Under the pieces are notes generated by a model. The model was given only the letters and a program-made list of their open reading frames with translations. It ran no database searches and was not told the DNA's origin. From assembly GCA_023421115.1 (NCBI GenBank), contig JAEZUI010000262.1:1-6693 (forward strand): a stretch of DNA of 6,693 nucleotides, given 5' to 3'. Source of the DNA: Bacillota bacterium (lineage in GTDB: Bacteria > Bacillota > Clostridia > Acetivibrionales > Acetivibrionaceae). The translations under genes and the position numbers were made by a program. Each line of letters starts with the position of its first letter. Within the stretch, counting starts at the first letter, position 1. Positions 1 through 6,211 of this stretch are shown in pieces.

Positions 1-269
1 TCACAGAGAGTTTGAAGTATAGAAATTGACTTTTCTTTTGAAAACCCGGGCACAAATCTTACTCCGCCCTGCGCACCGGGAATAGTTTCTATACTACCAA
101 TATCAAGTTTTGCCAATAAGTTGTTAACAATATCTATATCTTCGCTGATAGTAGACTTAGCTGAACTAAGTATTTCTGAAAAGCTCCCTAGATTCATAAT
201 TTCTCCGGGCGAATCTGTCAAACATTTCAGCAACAACGCAATTCTCTCATTTCTATTAATCTTATCCAT
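1..269 (-). CDS. purR: Purine operon repressor PurR, N-terminal part (cut by left window edge)
   Basis: Reading leftward from ATG at 269 gives 89 codons with no stop before the window edge. The protein begins MDKINRNERIALLLKCLTDS and continues with a stretch resembling the PurR winged-helix DNA-binding domain: FSEILSSAKSTISEDIDIV (about residues 34-52), then an IETIPGAQGGVRFVP segment (about 65-79). Both match the family pattern of 'SAKSSISED' followed by 'PGAAGGV'. In Bacillus-type bacteria PurR is a dimeric repressor of purine genes, with a C-terminal phosphoribosyltransferase-like domain that senses PRPP; that domain would lie outside the window. The start is supported by a GGGGG ribosome binding site at 275-279, five bases upstream. 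The gene is divergent from murC across about 540 bp. A TATAAT box at 329-334 (minus) could be its -10, but no good -35 accompanies it. Family assignment is firm; regulatory targets cannot be judged here. Confidence 0.88.
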   Translation of the reverse strand, partial: MDKINRNERIALLLKCLTDSPGEIMNLGSFSEILSSAKSTISEDIDIVNNLLAKLDIGSIETIPGAQGGVRFVPGFSKEKSISILQTLC

Positions 270-674
270 TCCAACCCCCACATTAAAGCATCAATCTATA
301 AAAATAACTATCAACTTTTTTGGAATATATTATACTATATAAAAGCAAATAAAATAAGAATTTTTTGTAATATGTTAAATATATAACTTCTTTTATAATA
401 TATCCTGTTTTAGATTTATAATATTGTCAATAATTTCATATAATACTAAATGGATACTTTGCTCTGAAAATCGAGTTGTTTTTAATTGCAAAGTTACCAA
501 ATACTTTTTTGAAATACCATATTCAAAAATATGTTTCGCTTTTTACATTATGTATATTATAATATAACTCAGTGTGACTAAAAAATATTCCTTTTAGTGG
601 TTTAAGCTAGGCTTGCACAACACAAACGCAATAAGAAAATAATTAATAGGGGTTACACAACTAGAATGAATCAT

Positions 675-776
675 GTGCTCTTTTACATTTAAAAATATTT
701 TTAAGGTGATTCCGCAATCGACATTTCAAAAAATCTCATTTACATTTTTTGAAATGTCCTAATAATGTAAAAGCAC
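675..776 (+). repeat. Nested inverted repeat in the murC upstream region
   Basis: An inner perfect inverted repeat has 14-bp arms at 720-733 and 745-758 around an 11-base loop. An outer pair encloses it: 675-678 plus 681-689 (GTGC, TTTTACATT) is complementary to 764-776 (AATGTAAAAGCAC), giving 13 pairs with a two-base bulge at 679-680. Together they make 27 complementary pairs ending about 20 bases before the murC ribosome binding site. No T-run follows, so it does not look like an intrinsic terminator. It may be a structured 5' leader or an operator for a dimeric regulator; which one cannot be told from sequence alone. Confidence 0.55.
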
Positions 777-796
777 CATTTGTTCTATCACAAAAT

Positions 797-802
797 AAGG
801 AG
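797..802 (+). promoter_or_regulatory. murC ribosome binding site, decides the start
   Basis: AAGGAG lies eight bases before ATG 811. The in-frame GTG at 802 overlaps the last base of this site, so it is unlikely to be the true start. Confidence 0.85.
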
Positions 803-810
803 TGTTAATA

Positions 811-2208
811 ATGGAACAAATAAACTTGTTAGATTCAAAAAATATAAGAAATGTCCACTTCGTAGGCATTGGAGGAATAAGTATGAGTGGACTTGCAGAA
901 ATACTTAAAAACTTTGGATATAATATATCCGGTTCGGACATGAAATCCTCCAAAACAACTGAAAAACTCCAAAATAGCGGTATGAAAATTTACATAGGAC
1001 ACAACGAACAAAACATAGAAAATAGTGATTTGGTAGTTTATACAGCTGCTGTTAAAGATACCAACCCGGAGCTTATAAAAGCAAGAGAGCTTGGTATTAC
1101 AACAATAGAAAGAGCAATTCTGTTAGGTCAGATTATGAAAAAATATCCTTTCAGCTTTGCCATATCAGGAACTCATGGCAAAACAACAACTACTTCCATG
1201 GTATCAATGATTATGCTGGAAGCAAAACTCAACCCTACAATACATATAGGAGGAGAACTTGACGCCATAGGAGGCAACACAAGAATAGGCGGTAATAAAT
1301 TTTTTATAACCGAAGCATGTGAGTATGTAGAAAGCTTCCTTAAATTTCACCCATATCTTGCAGTTGTTCTAAATATTGAAGCTGACCACCTGGATTATTT
1401 TAAAGACATAAACCACATAAAAGAGGCCTTCTTAAAGTTTATGAATTTAGTACCAAAAGACGGGTATATAATAGCATGTGTTGATGATACTAATGTCTCG
1501 TCACTTCTTAGCAAAATTTCATGTAACATAGTGACTTATGGAGTTAATTCTCAAAACGCATACTGGACAGCACGAAATGTTGATTTTGATGCTTCAGGCT
1601 GTGCTTCTTACGATTTGATAAAAAACGGTGAGAAGATTACTGCTATAAAGCTTAGAGTGCCTGGAATTCACAATGTAAGTAATTCTTTAGCGGCAGTTGC
1701 TGCCTGTCATACACTTGGTTGCGAAGTTGATGATATAGCTAATGGTTTGGAAGCTTTTACAGGGACACATAGACGTTTTGAAGTAAAAGGCATAGTTGAC
1801 AACATAAAAGTAGTAGACGATTATGCACATCATCCCTCTGAAATAATAGTAACCTTAAAAGCTGCTAAAAGCACTGACCATTCAAAAATATGGTGTGTAT
1901 TCCAACCTCATACCTACACCAGAACCAAACTTTTATTGGATGAATTTTCTGAAGCTTTTTATGATGCAGATGAAGTAATAATAGCGGATATTTATTCAGC
2001 TAGGGAAATTGACACCGGAGAAATCCATTCAAGTGTTTTGACAGAAAAAATAAATATAAATAGTAATAATGCAATTTACAAATCGGATTTTAATTCCATA
2101 GTTGAATATTTAAAAGAAAATGTATCCCCAGGCGACATGGTCTTAACAATGGGAGCTGGAGATGTATACAAGATTGGAGAAATGTTTTTAAAAGAAAAAG
2201 ATATTTAA
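811..2208 (+). CDS. murC: UDP-N-acetylmuramate--L-alanine ligase MurC
   Basis: The 465-residue protein is a full-length MurC, the cytoplasmic ligase that uses ATP to add L-alanine to UDP-N-acetylmuramate, the first amino-acid step of the peptidoglycan stem peptide. The N-terminal Rossmann domain shows VGIGGISMSG (residues 18-27), which binds the UDP substrate. The central Mur ligase domain has the ATP-binding loop GTHGKTTTT (120-128), the segment EACEYVESFL (168-177) and NIEADHLDYF (188-197). The C-terminal domain contains PGIHNVSN (284-291), TGTHRRFE (317-324), DDYAHHPSE (336-344) and the QPHTYTRT stretch (365-372). The EACEY...SFL segment replaces the ESDESD-type motif of proteobacterial MurC; from memory this is usual in Clostridia. 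ATG 811 is chosen because of AAGGAG eight bases upstream. The gene stands alone on the plus strand, divergent from purR and convergent with fabZ, and ends at TAA just before a hairpin. Confidence 0.97.
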   Translation: MEQINLLDSKNIRNVHFVGIGGISMSGLAEILKNFGYNISGSDMKSSKTTEKLQNSGMKIYIGHNEQNIENSDLVVYTAAVKDTNPELIKARELGITTIERAILLGQIMKKYPFSFAISGTHGKTTTTSMVSMIMLEAKLNPTIHIGGELDAIGGNTRIGGNKFFITEACEYVESFLKFHPYLAVVLNIEADHLDYFKDINHIKEAFLKFMNLVPKDGYIIACVDDTNVSSLLSKISCNIVTYGVNSQNAYWTARNVDFDASGCASYDLIKNGEKITAIKLRVPGIHNVSNSLAAVAACHTLGCEVDDIANGLEAFTGTHRRFEVKGIVDNIKVVDDYAHHPSEIIVTLKAAKSTDHSKIWCVFQPHTYTRTKLLLDEFSEAFYDADEVIIADIYSAREIDTGEIHSSVLTEKININSNNAIYKSDFNSIVEYLKENVSPGDMVLTMGAGDVYKIGEMFLKEKDI

Positions 2209-2228
2209 AACGGTTATCTAGAAATATA

Positions 2229-2269
2229 AAAGCTGTTGCTTTGTTAATTAAATAGCAAGCAACAGCTTT
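2229..2269. terminator. Hairpin between convergent murC and fabZ, probably a bidirectional terminator
   Basis: Arms AAAGCTGTTGCTT (2229-2241) and AAGCAACAGCTTT (2257-2269) are perfectly complementary over 13 bp with a 15-base loop. It lies 20 bp after the murC stop and 45 bp after the fabZ stop. The U-tracts are short and mixed in both directions: CUUUAUAUGU for murC, CUUUUAUAUUUC for fabZ. The position between convergent genes is the main support. Confidence 0.8.
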
Positions 2270-2314
2270 ATATGTCCATTTGATTTAATGTTCTTCTTTT
2301 GTAAAATCATATTT

Positions 2315-2752
2315 CTATTCTTTATTCGGATCAATCATTGCAAATCGTATTTCGCCTTCACAAGCTACTTGATCATCAACTGTAGCTATTACTTTTACTT
2401 TGCCCATTCCCATTTTTAAAACCAGATACTCTACCTCAAGTTTTAAAGTATCTCCCGGAACAACTTGTTTTCTAAATTTTATTTTTTCAAAGCCAGTAAA
2501 TACTCCGAGTTTTCCCTTGTTTTCTTCCATTAAAAGCCCTGCCACACATGCCGTCTGAGCAAGTGCTTCAACTATTAGAACTCCCGGCATAATCGGATTT
2601 CCAGGAAAATGCCCCTGAAAATAAGGCTCATTTGCCGTTACGTTCTTAATTCCAACAGCCCTCTTCCCCGGTTCTACTTCCAATATCTTATCTACCAACA
2701 GGAATGGATACCTGTGTGGAATTATTTTCTGAATATCCACATTGGTTAACAT
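2315..2752 (-). CDS. fabZ: 3-hydroxyacyl-[acyl-carrier-protein] dehydratase FabZ
   Basis: The 145-residue protein is a complete FabZ, which removes water from 3-hydroxyacyl-ACP to give trans-2-enoyl-ACP in each round of type II fatty acid synthesis in the cytoplasm. It has the single hot-dog fold length expected for the family. The N-terminal IIPHRYPFLLVD (residues 10-21) is typical, followed by the signature YFQGHFPGNPIMPGVLIVEA (44-63). This signature contains the catalytic His48 and Glu62. The start at ATG 2752 has AGGGGG at 2760-2765, seven bases upstream. It is not packed into a visible fab operon; the upstream gene on the same strand is the NAGPA-domain protein, about 220 bp away, and that gap carries three palindromes and a candidate promoter. 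fabZ (ywpB) also lies near mbl-flhO-flhP in Bacillus subtilis as I recall, so the context fits. Family assignment is firm. Confidence 0.97.
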   Translation of the reverse strand: MLTNVDIQKIIPHRYPFLLVDKILEVEPGKRAVGIKNVTANEPYFQGHFPGNPIMPGVLIVEALAQTACVAGLLMEENKGKLGVFTGFEKIKFRKQVVPGDTLKLEVEYLVLKMGMGKVKVIATVDDQVACEGEIRFAMIDPNKE

Positions 2753-2795
2753 TATAACGCCCCCTAATTAAACATTTTTTTCTCATTATAGCTAT

Positions 2796-2840
2796 AGATG
2801 AAAAACTCTAAAACTAAATTTTAAAGGAAGTTTTTCATCT
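2796..2840. repeat. Perfect 12-bp inverted repeat upstream of fabZ
   Basis: Arms AGATGAAAAACT (2796-2807) and AGTTTTTCATCT (2829-2840) match perfectly around a 21-base loop. The element ends about 30 bp before the fabZ ribosome binding site. No T-run follows on either strand, so it is not a standard terminator. Just beyond it on the fabZ side is TATAAT (minus, 2785-2790), which could be a -10 box without a good -35. Confidence 0.7.
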
Positions 2841-2844
2841 AAAT

Positions 2845-2894
2845 TAGATAACGTTTAAGTGCTATAAAAATTTAACTTTAGTGTACGTTATCTA
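2845..2894. repeat. Perfect 10-bp inverted repeat upstream of fabZ
   Basis: Arms TAGATAACGT (2845-2854) and ACGTTATCTA (2885-2894) are perfectly complementary around a 30-base loop that can pair partially inside. Only four bases separate it from the neighbouring repeat at 2796-2840, and it directly abuts a third palindrome. Confidence 0.65.
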
Positions 2895-2908
2895 TATTTC
2901 TAGAAATA
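2895..2908. repeat. 14-bp perfect palindrome upstream of fabZ
   Basis: TATTTCTAGAAATA reads the same on both strands with no spacer, the usual form of a binding site for a dimeric regulator. It lies 13 bp downstream of the -10 of the candidate fabZ promoter and so near its predicted transcription start. Confidence 0.6.
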
Positions 2909-2920
2909 ACCTTAAAATTA

Positions 2921-2949
2921 ATTCTCCATTATAATAAGTAAATTGTCAA
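2921..2949 (-). promoter_or_regulatory. Candidate vegetative promoter for fabZ
   Basis: On the minus strand an exact TTGACA (2944-2949) is followed after 17 bases by GAGAAT (2921-2926, four of six matches to TATAAT). A perfect TATAAT is also present at 2928-2933, but only 10 bases from TTGACA, too close to be its partner. If this promoter is used, the fabZ mRNA would have a leader of about 160 bases containing all three palindromic elements. Confidence 0.4.
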
Positions 2950-2974
2950 TATAAGATTTCCAGCAGGGTGCATA

Positions 2975-4114
2975 CTAATCTGTAATCTTTATCAGCAAAG
3001 CTCCACCTAAAGGCCTTTCCTGACCGTTAAATGAGGGTCTGTTCATAATTTTACCCTTTACTATCATCTGTGTAGACGCTCCTCCATCAAGCATAGCAGC
3101 ATCTCTTACTCCGTAGTTTATTATATAATCTGCCAGTTCCTTTGCAGAAACACCCACACTATATCCCGGTTGACGTCCGTCTATAGTCATTAACACTACT
3201 ATTCCATCCGGTCTAATTCCAACAGCAGTCCTTGGATCACGGTTAGTAAGAAGCCCAACCCAATCATCCCTGTCCGGCGCAACATTTGTGCCTCCCTTTA
3301 CAAGCCAGCTCCCACACTCATACGCCTGCATATCCTGAGTAATTTCAGGAATGCAAACCATTTCCATTTTATCACCCTTTTTAATGGGAACTAAGTTAAA
3401 ATCATAGGAATACGGCTCATAGAAAGTTAACACCATGCCACTTTTAGGTATCTTTGTTGAAGTTGTCGTTTTAACCACTTCGATAACTTTATTGTTATCA
3501 ATAATAATTGATGTATTGGGAATTCCCGCCCTATTATCTATACCAAAATCCGATGTATACAAAATGACATTTCCCTCAACACCCATTCTGTTTAGTTTTG
3601 AGATATTAATCTTATTTTCATTGTGCAACATATGTATCTCATTTTCTACCTGAGTTAATTGAGCCCTCTGGTCTTTAATTGTAAAGACAGGAAACCTACC
3701 GGTGGATTCGGTTATTATTCTACCATCAATTGCCACCATACCTGACGGATCACCATATTCATAAAAAAATCCTGCATTTGTTGCTGCATAGGCATTATGT
3801 CTTGCAGTAATAAAACTCAACTCTTCAAATCCAAATAATCCATCATGGGAAAGTGCCGGGCAAATTACCGCCTTACCTTTACTCAAGTCAACTTCAAGCA
3901 CATCAATTTCCTGCCTGTTACCGCCTATATCAGTACTTATATGTTTGTACCTAACAGGTAACGGTGTTTTTTCAACATGACCGCTTTTAGTCTCCACAGC
4001 TTGTTGTGGATTACTAGTTGTCTCATAAACAAATAAAAAGTGCCCCCAAATTATAATAGCTATTAGGGACACAATTGATATTATGGCAATAAAAATTTTC
4101 TTCGGATCAGTCAA
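2975..4114 (-). CDS. Membrane-anchored phosphodiester glycosidase (NAGPA) domain protein
   Basis: The 379-residue protein has a short basic N-terminus, a hydrophobic segment at about residues 6-28 (an uncleaved anchor or signal), and a C-terminal phosphodiester glycosidase domain from about residue 95 to the end. Family features seen are ATNAGFF (111-117), GMVAIDGR (125-132), RDPRTAVGIRPDG (292-304), IDGRQPGYSVG (311-321), AMLDGGAST (340-348) and the closing ERPLGGALLI. The family is named for the human enzyme that uncovers mannose 6-phosphate by removing GlcNAc from a phosphodiester. Bacterial members are often labelled 'exopolysaccharide biosynthesis protein' and their substrates are mostly unknown. 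The catalytic part should lie outside the membrane. TTG 4114 is chosen because AAGGAG (4124-4129) lies nine bases upstream. An in-frame GTG at 4132 would add six residues but sits directly beside that site and has no good site of its own. It follows flgJ by 35 bp and is probably co-transcribed with the rod genes. Confidence 0.85.
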   Translation of the reverse strand: MTDPKKIFIAIISIVSLIAIIIWGHFLFVYETTSNPQQAVETKSGHVEKTPLPVRYKHISTDIGGNRQEIDVLEVDLSKGKAVICPALSHDGLFGFEELSFITARHNAYAATNAGFFYEYGDPSGMVAIDGRIITESTGRFPVFTIKDQRAQLTQVENEIHMLHNENKINISKLNRMGVEGNVILYTSDFGIDNRAGIPNTSIIIDNNKVIEVVKTTTSTKIPKSGMVLTFYEPYSYDFNLVPIKKGDKMEMVCIPEITQDMQAYECGSWLVKGGTNVAPDRDDWVGLLTNRDPRTAVGIRPDGIVVLMTIDGRQPGYSVGVSAKELADYIINYGVRDAAMLDGGASTQMIVKGKIMNRPSFNGQERPLGGALLIKITD

Positions 4115-4123
4115 TTTATTCTG

Positions 4124-4129
4124 CTCCTT
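4124..4129 (-). promoter_or_regulatory. Ribosome binding site deciding a TTG start for the NAGPA gene
   Basis: AAGGAG on the minus strand lies nine bases before TTG 4114 and just after the alternative GTG at 4130-4132. The nearest purine-rich site for that GTG (AGGAAA) is roughly 16 bases away and poor. Confidence 0.65.
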
Positions 4130-4149
4130 CACGCTTTTACTTAAATTTC

Positions 4150-4506
4150 CTATTTGTTTTCGGATTTCATCTGCTTTGAAAGCTGTTTATACAGTAGATC
4201 TCCCAAACCCAAACTATTTGTTTTGGATGCATTCTCTACCATCTGATCATCTAACATACTCTCAAAATATTCTGAACCACTATCCTTAGGAATGAGCGAT
4301 GCTTTCGATACGGTTGCCTTCATCTGTTTATACATCATTTGCAGAAGAATACCCTCAAATTCAGTACAAACCTTCTTGAGCGCTTCATCGTCTTTTTTTT
4401 CCACAGCATCTATCAAACTCTTCTCAAAACTTGTGTCACCTACTGCATTTTTTGCAGTACTTATAGAATTGTCAATATACATATTGCTTATTTTAGCTAT
4501 ATCCAT
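4150..4506 (-). CDS. flgJ: FlgJ-type flagellar rod-binding protein, without muramidase domain
   Basis: This 118-residue protein matches the FlgJ N-terminal rod-binding domain: ALKKVCTEFEGILLQMMYKQMKAT (about residues 42-65), then SGSEYFESMLDDQMVENASK (76-95) and GLGDLLYKQL (100-109). In Proteobacteria FlgJ caps or scaffolds the growing flagellar rod in the periplasm and often carries a C-terminal muramidase that opens the wall. Here the protein ends right after the rod-binding part, so any wall-opening activity must come from another protein. There is no N-terminal signal peptide, which fits export through the flagellar type III apparatus. The start ATG 4506 has AAGGAT about nine bases upstream. 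It lies 37 bp after flgG and 35 bp before the NAGPA-domain gene, so it is the third gene of the presumed operon. Assignment is strong from motif and context. Confidence 0.88.
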   Translation of the reverse strand: MDIAKISNMYIDNSISTAKNAVGDTSFEKSLIDAVEKKDDEALKKVCTEFEGILLQMMYKQMKATVSKASLIPKDSGSEYFESMLDDQMVENASKTNSLGLGDLLYKQLSKQMKSENK

Positions 4507-4543
4507 ATTATACTCACATCCTTAACCTTTTTCCAATATAAAA

Positions 4544-5344
4544 TTATCTCTTAAGGTTGTTTGCAATCCCTAACATATCGTCTGCTGTCTGTACTGCTTT
4601 AGAATTAATTTCATAAGCTCTTTGTGCCACTATTAGCTTAACCATTTCTTCAACCACCTGAACATTTGACGACTCAATATGGTACTGTTTCACATTGCTT
4701 ACAGTCCCCAATTCATTGTCAGGAATTGCTTCTCCCGATGCAGGATTACTTGCATATAAGTTACTTCCCATACTCTCAAGACCCTGCCTATTGGAAAACT
4801 TCACAACACCAATTGTCTGCCCTAGCGGAACTATAACTCCTGTTTCGTCTGTATAGGAAAGTTCTCCGTAGTCAGATACAATCAATTTTGCAAGATCCAC
4901 ATCAATATAAATTTCTGTTCCTGTGTCATCTAATACAGGATAACCGTCTGATGTTGTCAGCTTATTTCCATCTTCTGAAACACTTAGCTTAAAATTTCCG
5001 TCCCGTGTAAATGCCAAGTCACCCTTAGGCCCTAACACTACAAAAAATCCATCACCATCAATAGCAAAATCAAGCGGATTATCGGTTTTTTCCAAATTGC
5101 CGGTTCCAAAGTTTTTTGCAGTGGCCACAATGGAAGCTCCATGTCCTACTTGAAGATTGACAGGCCTTCCCTCTCCATCCATTACTGAAGCCCTATTTAG
5201 CGTTTCATAGAGCATATCTTTAAACTCTGCTCTATCCTTTTTATAAGCAGTAGTATTTACATTAGATAAATTATTTGATATGACATCTACACTAAACTGT
5301 TGTGCTTTCATACCCGAACCTGCGGTCCAAAGTGCTCTCATCAT
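4544..5344 (-). CDS. flgG: Flagellar distal rod protein FlgG (FlhP-like)
   Basis: The 266-residue protein is a full-length FlgG-type rod protein. The N-terminal rod domain reads MMRALWTAGSGMKAQQ, followed by SNNLSNVNTTAYKK (residues 23-36). The middle has the FlgG/FlgF/FlgE signature NLEKTDNPLDFAIDGDGFFV (83-102) and FTRDGNF (112-118). The C-terminal basal-body domain runs from about 220, with IESSNVQVVEEMVKLIVAQR (223-242) and AYEINSKAVQTADDMLGIAN (243-262). The N- and C-terminal helices are the parts that pack in the rod. FlgG forms the distal rod joining the proximal rod to the hook and is exported by the flagellar type III system, so it has no signal peptide. The first ATG (5344) is preferred over the next codon because GGAGGG lies eight bases before it. 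It follows flgF by 48 bp. In Bacillus the equivalent next to mbl is named flhP. Confidence 0.93.
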   Translation of the reverse strand: MMRALWTAGSGMKAQQFSVDVISNNLSNVNTTAYKKDRAEFKDMLYETLNRASVMDGEGRPVNLQVGHGASIVATAKNFGTGNLEKTDNPLDFAIDGDGFFVVLGPKGDLAFTRDGNFKLSVSEDGNKLTTSDGYPVLDDTGTEIYIDVDLAKLIVSDYGELSYTDETGVIVPLGQTIGVVKFSNRQGLESMGSNLYASNPASGEAIPDNELGTVSNVKQYHIESSNVQVVEEMVKLIVAQRAYEINSKAVQTADDMLGIANNLKR

Positions 5345-5392
5345 AATTTTTACCCTCCATTATTTATACCCAAAAAATTAATTTACCCTCAA

Positions 5393-6172
5393 TTACCTCA
5401 CTACACCAACCTCATTCACCGCTTTTTCAAGGGTTCCATCTAATGCTTGTACTACTTTTTGATTTGCTTCATAAGCACGCAACACTGTAATCATATTTAT
5501 CATCTCATTAATTGTATTAACATTTGACTGCTCTATGTATCCCTGTTTTACAACTCCTGTAAACTCTTGTTCTTGTGTTTGGTCAGTGGTCTGTATTAGG
5601 TTTTCTCCAAACTTTCTCAATGTAGTAGTATCCGTAAAATCCTTTATGGCAAGTCTTGCCACAATTTCTTCATTTTGAACTATTGAACCGTCATCTAAAA
5701 CAGTAAAATTTTCACCTTCCAATGTTATAGGACCATCTATCCCTAATACTAAATATCCTTCACTTGTAACAAGCTGACTTTCGGAGTTCAATACAAAACT
5801 TCCGTTCCGAGTATAATATTCTGCTATCTCTCCATTTTCATTAGGAACGCCAATGCTGAAAAAAGCAGAATCGGAATTTCCAATTGCAAAATCGAGTGAA
5901 CTGTCTGTCTTGTTAAGCTGCCCTCCGGTAAAGTATGTAAATACTTCACCTATATCATTACCTAGCTGTACATTTCCAACCTTACCCGATGGATTTAGAG
6001 TACTTTGGGTGTCGTTAATTCTCCTCACCATAACCTCAGGAAAACTCTCATAAACAACGGTATCCTTTTTATATCCATTTGTGCTGACATTAGCCAGATT
6101 ATTGGAAACTACATCCATTTGTTTGTTGTTTGCACGCATGCTCCAACCGGAAGTATATAGTGCTCTAATCAT
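5393..6172 (-). CDS. flgF: Flagellar rod protein FlgF (FlhO-like)
   Basis: The 259-residue protein belongs to the FlgF/FlgG rod family. It starts MIRALYTSGWSMRANNKQMD, then SNNLANVSTNGYKK (residues 23-36). The central signature is GGQLNKTDSSLDFAIGN (83-99) with YYTRNGSF (119-126). The C-terminal domain has GYIEQSNVNTINEMINM (211-227) and LRAYEANQKVVQALDGTLEK (231-250). The signature is looser than in the downstream FlgG: NSDSAFFSIG in place of DGDGFFVV. That, and its place directly upstream of the better flgG match, is why I call it FlgF, corresponding to FlhO in Bacillus, a distal rod component. ATG 6172 is chosen because AGGAG (6180-6184) lies seven bases upstream. An in-frame TTG at 6193 would extend the protein by seven residues, but those codons contain the binding site itself. 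It is the first gene of the presumed flagellar operon, and a terminator separates it from mreB. Confidence 0.88.
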   Translation of the reverse strand: MIRALYTSGWSMRANNKQMDVVSNNLANVSTNGYKKDTVVYESFPEVMVRRINDTQSTLNPSGKVGNVQLGNDIGEVFTYFTGGQLNKTDSSLDFAIGNSDSAFFSIGVPNENGEIAEYYTRNGSFVLNSESQLVTSEGYLVLGIDGPITLEGENFTVLDDGSIVQNEEIVARLAIKDFTDTTTLRKFGENLIQTTDQTQEQEFTGVVKQGYIEQSNVNTINEMINMITVLRAYEANQKVVQALDGTLEKAVNEVGVVR

Positions 6173-6179
6173 ATTTATT

Positions 6180-6184
6180 CTCCT
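6180..6184 (-). promoter_or_regulatory. Ribosome binding site deciding the flgF start
   Basis: AGGAG on the minus strand, seven bases before ATG 6172, lies inside the only possible upstream in-frame extension (TTG 6193). This argues against the longer form. Confidence 0.8.
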
Positions 6185-6211
6185 AAATTCCAAATCTGAT
6201 TATTTTCTCGT

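Larger units (their letters stand above)
270..810. other. Long AT-rich divergent intergenic region between purR and murC
   Basis: I find no convincing gene in these roughly 540 bp; the only open frames are very short and lack ribosome binding sites. Possible promoter pieces are TATAAT on the minus strand at 329-334 (towards purR) and TATAAT on the plus strand at 558-563 (towards murC), both with poor -35 matches. A small inverted repeat, ACTAAAA/TTTTAGT, lies at 577-583 and 592-598. The 11-mer TTTTTTGAAAT occurs at 505-515 and 745-755, and in reverse complement at 723-733. The murC-proximal part holds a nested inverted repeat, listed separately. I did not recognise a PurR operator (PurBox). 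Confidence 0.5.

Noticed and set aside
121..342. Plus-strand open frame opposite the purR N-terminus
   Set aside because: It is antisense to a recognisable PurR domain and its own sequence resembles no family I know.
531..581. A 16-codon open frame starting at ATG 531
   Set aside because: It has no ribosome binding site and no recognisable content in an AT-rich gap.
720..758. Inner hairpin before murC as an intrinsic terminator
   Set aside because: The stem is AT-rich and no T-run follows on either strand.
802..810. GTG 802 as murC start
   Set aside because: It overlaps the AAGGAG ribosome binding site; ATG 811 has ideal spacing from that site.
2928..2949. TTGACA with the perfect TATAAT as a fabZ promoter
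   Set aside because: The spacer is only 10 bases; the 17-base partner GAGAAT is the more workable reading, so TATAAT is not used as this -10.
4083..4554. Several plus-strand open frames opposite flgJ and the glycosidase N-terminus
   Set aside because: They overlap clear minus-strand genes, show low-complexity hydrophobic translations and lack family features.
6173..6193. TTG 6193 as flgF start
   Set aside because: The extra seven codons contain the AGGAG site that serves ATG 6172, and FlgF/FlgG proteins normally begin at M(I/M)RAL.
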